8,105 nucleotides of DNA from Planctomycetota bacterium (lineage in GTDB: Bacteria > Planctomycetota > UBA1135 > UBA2386), in the NCBI GenBank assembly GCA_020425885.1, contig JAGQRA010000423.1, positions 1 through 8,105 on the forward strand. Direction: 5' to 3'. A model generated the notes under the pieces. That model was not told the origin of the DNA and ran no database searches. It saw only the letters and a list, made by a program, of their open reading frames with translations. A program made the position numbers and the translations under genes. Positions 5,649 through 8,105 of this stretch are shown here, piece by piece (position 1 is the first letter of the stretch; each line of letters opens with the position of its first letter).

Positions 5649-6286
5649 CGCCGCGGCAGGTGCTGCATCGCCAGCAGGTGCAGGTTGGCCATCAGGTCCT
5701 CGCGATCGCGGAAGCGCCAGCTGCCGTCGCCGCCGAGCGGCACCGTCGCCGGCGGCGCATCGAGCCGATGCAGCGGATCGAAGCCATCCTCGTCGCGACG
5801 CCGCCAGTTGCCATGGTGCGAGTGCTGCCACAGCACGCCGTCGCCGCGCGTCGACAGCAGGCGCCAACCGAGATCCCACCGCGCCTGCAGCAGCCGGCGG
5901 CCGCCGTCGTCGCTGCGATCCTCGTAGTCCCGGACCTCGAACACGAGAATCGCATCGACGGCGAGCACGTCGCCGGCGACGGCCAGGTCGGCCGGCTGCG
6001 CCAGGTCATCGCGCCACAGCCCGGCATCGCCGAGCAGCTGCCGACCGACCGCCATCGAGACCATGTGATAGCCGCGGCCGGCCAGCGCGGCGTCGAGCCC
6101 GCTCGACAACGACGGCGAGAAGGCGGCGTAGTCGGCATGCACGCCGGGCCAGACCGCGATCGCGGTCGGCATCCGGCCGACGAACGGCGTCGGCTCGACC
6201 GTCGAGAACCGGCAGCCCGCGAGCGCGAGCCCGACCAGCCCGAGTGCCGGCACGGGCGCCGGCCTGACACGCCACCGGCCGGCCAT
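5645..6286 (-). CDS. Lipoprotein resembling the GNA1162/DUF799 family
   Basis: This 213-residue protein begins with an Arg-rich N-terminus, a hydrophobic run and a lipobox LAGC, giving lipidated Cys25. The mature part follows the layout of GNA1162-like (DUF799) lipoproteins: a first strand TAIAVWPGV (41-49), a helix, GYHMVSMAV (72-80, compare the 'RGYYV.P' strand of the family), LLGDAGL (84-90), VDAILVFEVRDYED (110-123), strands in LLQARWDLGWRLL (132-144) and a TRGDGVLWQ motif (146-154) where family members have 'RTG..LW'. These proteins have a fold akin to the periplasmic domains of CsgG and TolB and are thought to help assemble envelope structures; here that is inference only. The assignment rests on pattern, not a search. 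The gene sits between the peptidase (TGATG stop/start overlap) and the B3/B4 gene (ATGA overlap). Confidence 0.78.
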   Translation of the reverse strand: MAGRWRVRPAPVPALGLVGLALAGCRFSTVEPTPFVGRMPTAIAVWPGVHADYAAFSPSLSSGLDAALAGRGYHMVSMAVGRQLLGDAGLWRDDLAQPADLAVAGDVLAVDAILVFEVRDYEDRSDDGGRRLLQARWDLGWRLLSTRGDGVLWQHSHHGNWRRRDEDGFDPLHRLDAPPATVPLGGDGSWRFRDREDLMANLHLLAMQHLPRR

Positions 6287-7896
6287 CAGCGCCCGCGACC
6301 CCGGCCGCGACCTCCGCCCTGCGGGATCTCGTGCCGCGGCAACATCTCCTCGCGCTGCGCCGTCTGCCAGACGAAGGTCGCCATCACGACCGAGGCCTGC
6401 ATCAGGTCCGCGGCGACGGCGTGATCCCAGTTGTCCATGTTGGAGTGGTGCGTCCTGGTGCCGTAGCTGACCGGATCCTGGATGAACTGGAAGCCGGGCA
6501 CGCCGACGGCGTGGAACGCGAGATGATCGGTGCCGCCGGTGTCGTCGAGCGTCAACGTCGACGCGTCGTGGACGTGGAACGGCCGCAGCCAGGCGCGGAA
6601 GATCGGCGCCACCGCCTCGTTGCCCTGCAGGTAGACGCCGCGGACCTTGCCGGTGCCGTTGTCGAGGTTGAAGTAGCCCGACACCAGGCCCTGCTCCGGC
6701 AGCAACTCCTCGCGCGAGCCGAGGTGCTGGCTGACGTAGCCGCGCGAGCCGAGCAGGCCCTGCTCCTCACCGCTCCACAGGCAGGCGCGGACGGTACGCC
6801 GCGGCTTGTTGCCGCTCTTCTCGATCCAGGCCGCGATCAGACGCGCGGCCTCCATCACGACGGCGCTGCCGCAGCCGTTGTCGGTCGCACCGGTGCCCGA
6901 TTGCCAGCTGTCGAAGTGGGCGCCGAGCATCGCGAACTGGCCGCCGATCGCCGGGTCGGCGCCGCCGATGTCGGCCAGCACGTTGTAGTCGTTGAGGTCA
7001 TCGGTGAAGAACGTCGTCCGCAGCTCGAGCGCGAGGCGCACCGGGATCCCCTTCTGCAGGATGCGGCACATGCGGTTGTAGTGCTCGACCGCGATCGTGA
7101 ACTGCGGAATGACCTCGGCGCCGATGTGCTGCGCCCGCACCGATTGCCCTTCCTGCGGCAGCGCGCTGGCGCCCTGGACGAACACCGTGCCGTAGTCGCC
7201 CTTGCTGCTGCGATCGATGATCGCGAGCGGGCGCTTCTTCTGCACGATCTCCATCATCTGCCGGCGACGCTGGAAGCCCATGCGGAAGTCGTTCTGCCGC
7301 GCGCTCGCGGCGCGCGCTGCCGGCGCGAGCGCCTCGGCCCGCTTCTGGTTGGCCATCGTCAGCAGCTCCTCGGCGTCGAGCCGCTTGCTGGTGCCGTCGA
7401 ACGGCTCGCTGACCTCACGCGGGTCCTCGATCAACACGATCTTGCCGCCGAGCGGCATCGCCTCGAGCTGCTCGGCCGTCAGCGCCGCGATGTGGACGAC
7501 CTCGGCCTCGACGCGGCCTTCGAAGCCCGGCGACCAGACCTTGGCGTAGGCCAGCACCGGCCACGGGTTGTCGCCCGTGACCTCCATGTTGATGTGATCG
7601 CAGCGCCAGCCGCGGCCGAACGGCCCCCAGGCCTCGGTGCGCGCCTCGTAGCCGAAGCTGCCGAACCTCTCGGTCGCCCACTGCTGGGCCTTGCGCAGGT
7701 TCGGCGAACCGGTGACGCGCGGGCCGTAGACGTCGCAGATCCAACTCAGGTGATCCATGACCTGCGATCGCTCCAGCCCCTCCTCGAGGAAGAACTTCAC
7801 CGCTTCGTCATCGACCTGATCGCGGCCGGGTCCCTGGCCGGCGAGCAGCGCTGGCAGCAGCAGGGCAATGAGACATGGGTTCTGCAACGGCTTCAT
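6286..7896 (-). CDS. Secreted M28 zinc metallopeptidase, carboxypeptidase Q-like
   Basis: This 536-residue exported enzyme has a Sec signal peptide (about 1-20), a helical pro-region-like segment with YGPRVTGSP (57-65), a PA-like inserted domain (about 105-290) and an M28 aminopeptidase/carboxypeptidase domain (about 300-515). The co-catalytic zinc site looks complete: GAHFDS (His327, with helper Asp329), GATDNG (bridging Asp339), SGEEQG (general base Glu377 and ligand Glu378), NLDNG (Asp412) and THHSNMD (His483/484). The motifs GAHFDSW and LWSGEEQGLLGS resemble the carboxypeptidase Q (PGCP) branch, which removes C-terminal residues from small peptides. A role in degrading peptides outside the cytoplasm is likely. 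It ends in an odd Gly/Arg tail (GGGRGRGRGR, 527-536). GAGG (7904-7901) lies four bases before the ATG. It is the first gene of the leftward operon, and its stop shares one base with the next start. Confidence 0.95.
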   Translation of the reverse strand: MKPLQNPCLIALLLPALLAGQGPGRDQVDDEAVKFFLEEGLERSQVMDHLSWICDVYGPRVTGSPNLRKAQQWATERFGSFGYEARTEAWGPFGRGWRCDHINMEVTGDNPWPVLAYAKVWSPGFEGRVEAEVVHIAALTAEQLEAMPLGGKIVLIEDPREVSEPFDGTSKRLDAEELLTMANQKRAEALAPAARAASARQNDFRMGFQRRRQMMEIVQKKRPLAIIDRSSKGDYGTVFVQGASALPQEGQSVRAQHIGAEVIPQFTIAVEHYNRMCRILQKGIPVRLALELRTTFFTDDLNDYNVLADIGGADPAIGGQFAMLGAHFDSWQSGTGATDNGCGSAVVMEAARLIAAWIEKSGNKPRRTVRACLWSGEEQGLLGSRGYVSQHLGSREELLPEQGLVSGYFNLDNGTGKVRGVYLQGNEAVAPIFRAWLRPFHVHDASTLTLDDTGGTDHLAFHAVGVPGFQFIQDPVSYGTRTHHSNMDNWDHAVAADLMQASVVMATFVWQTAQREEMLPRHEIPQGGGRGRGRGR

Positions 7897-8069
7897 GGGA
7901 CCTCGTAGGGGATGAGGGAATTCGGGATCCGGATCGACGCCGACCGGGGGTGGCTGCGCATGCTACCCAAAAGGGCAGGCCAACACGCGCGCGCCCCGAA
8001 GGCGGTCGCGAGAGCCGAGAATCCACAGCGGCTCCGACAAGGCTCACTTGACGCGCCGCGGTCTGCCGA
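7897..8069. other. Intergenic region upstream of the peptidase gene
   Basis: These 173 bases contain no convincing gene. Besides the ribosome-binding site at 7901-7904 there is an inverted repeat GAGCCG (8012-8017)/CGGCTC (8029-8034) with an 11-base loop. It could end the transcript of the gene entering from the right edge or act as a control site. A TAGCAT resembling a -10 box is present on the minus strand near 7960-7965, but it has no matching -35. The promoter of the leftward operon should lie here. Confidence 0.4.
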
Positions 8070-8105
8070 TCAGAGTCTCACCCGCACGGCAAGGTACACA
8101 CCGCC
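8070..8105 (-). CDS. Possible C-terminal end of another leftward gene (runs off the right edge)
   Basis: Read leftwards from the window edge, one frame gives GGVYLAVRVRL followed by TGA at 8072-8070. The alternating hydrophobic/polar pattern resembles the last strand of an outer-membrane beta-barrel, but eleven residues cannot support an identification. Another leftward frame stays open a little longer. The hairpin-like repeat at 8012-8034 lies downstream, where a terminator would be. Confidence 0.25.
   Translation of the reverse strand, partial: GGVYLAVRVRL

Noticed and set aside
6331..7908. A 525-codon rightward open frame opposite the M28 peptidase gene
   Set aside because: It mirrors almost the whole peptidase gene and encodes a His/Arg/Leu/Val-rich sequence of the kind produced by the complement of GC-rich codons. 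The peptidase has a full set of catalytic motifs, so this is its shadow.

Overview
The window is very GC-rich (about two-thirds or more G+C by eye), densely packed and read from both strands. It has a TTG start, stop/start overlaps between adjacent genes, and an unusual share of exported proteins: three predicted lipoproteins, plus two proteins with cleavable-type signal peptides. This suggests a Gram-negative, outer-membrane-bearing bacterium with a large GC-rich genome, such as a planctomycete, myxobacterium or acidobacterium. I cannot place it further. I see no IS element, phage gene, CRISPR array, tRNA or rRNA. It reads as ordinary chromosome.

Left edge and right-pointing genes. Bases 1-71 probably hold the N-terminal end of a left-pointing APC-type amino-acid permease. 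A 336-base divergent intergenic region follows, with a perfect 7-bp hairpin, an 11-base palindrome and weak promoter candidates. Next come two overlapping genes. The first (408-1415) is an unrecognised lipoprotein with a beta-rich C-terminus ending in Phe. The second (1396-2400) is a lipoprotein of the alpha/beta-hydrolase fold with a complete Ser/Asp/His triad. After a weak terminator-like hairpin comes a secreted parvulin/SurA-like protein (2505-3710) whose usual catalytic histidines appear to be missing. The right-pointing block ends with a coupled pair (3739-4413 and 4410-4925). Together they look like the N- and C-terminal halves of the recombination-associated protein RdgC, split into two genes.

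Left-pointing operon. Facing these, across a GC-rich inverted repeat that may be a shared terminator, are three tightly overlapping genes read from right to left. They are a secreted M28 zinc peptidase resembling carboxypeptidase Q (6286-7896), a GNA1162/DUF799-like lipoprotein (5645-6286) and a stand-alone B3/B4 domain protein (5031-5648) related to the editing domain of the phenylalanyl-tRNA synthetase beta chain. Overlaps of 1 and 4 bases imply one transcript with coupled translation, although the three products have no obvious common pathway. The extreme right edge may hold the last codons of another left-pointing gene.

The most interesting points are the split RdgC pair, the parvulin-like protein with its odd order of elements, the two overlapping lipoprotein genes, and the unexplained peptidase/lipoprotein/B3-B4 operon.
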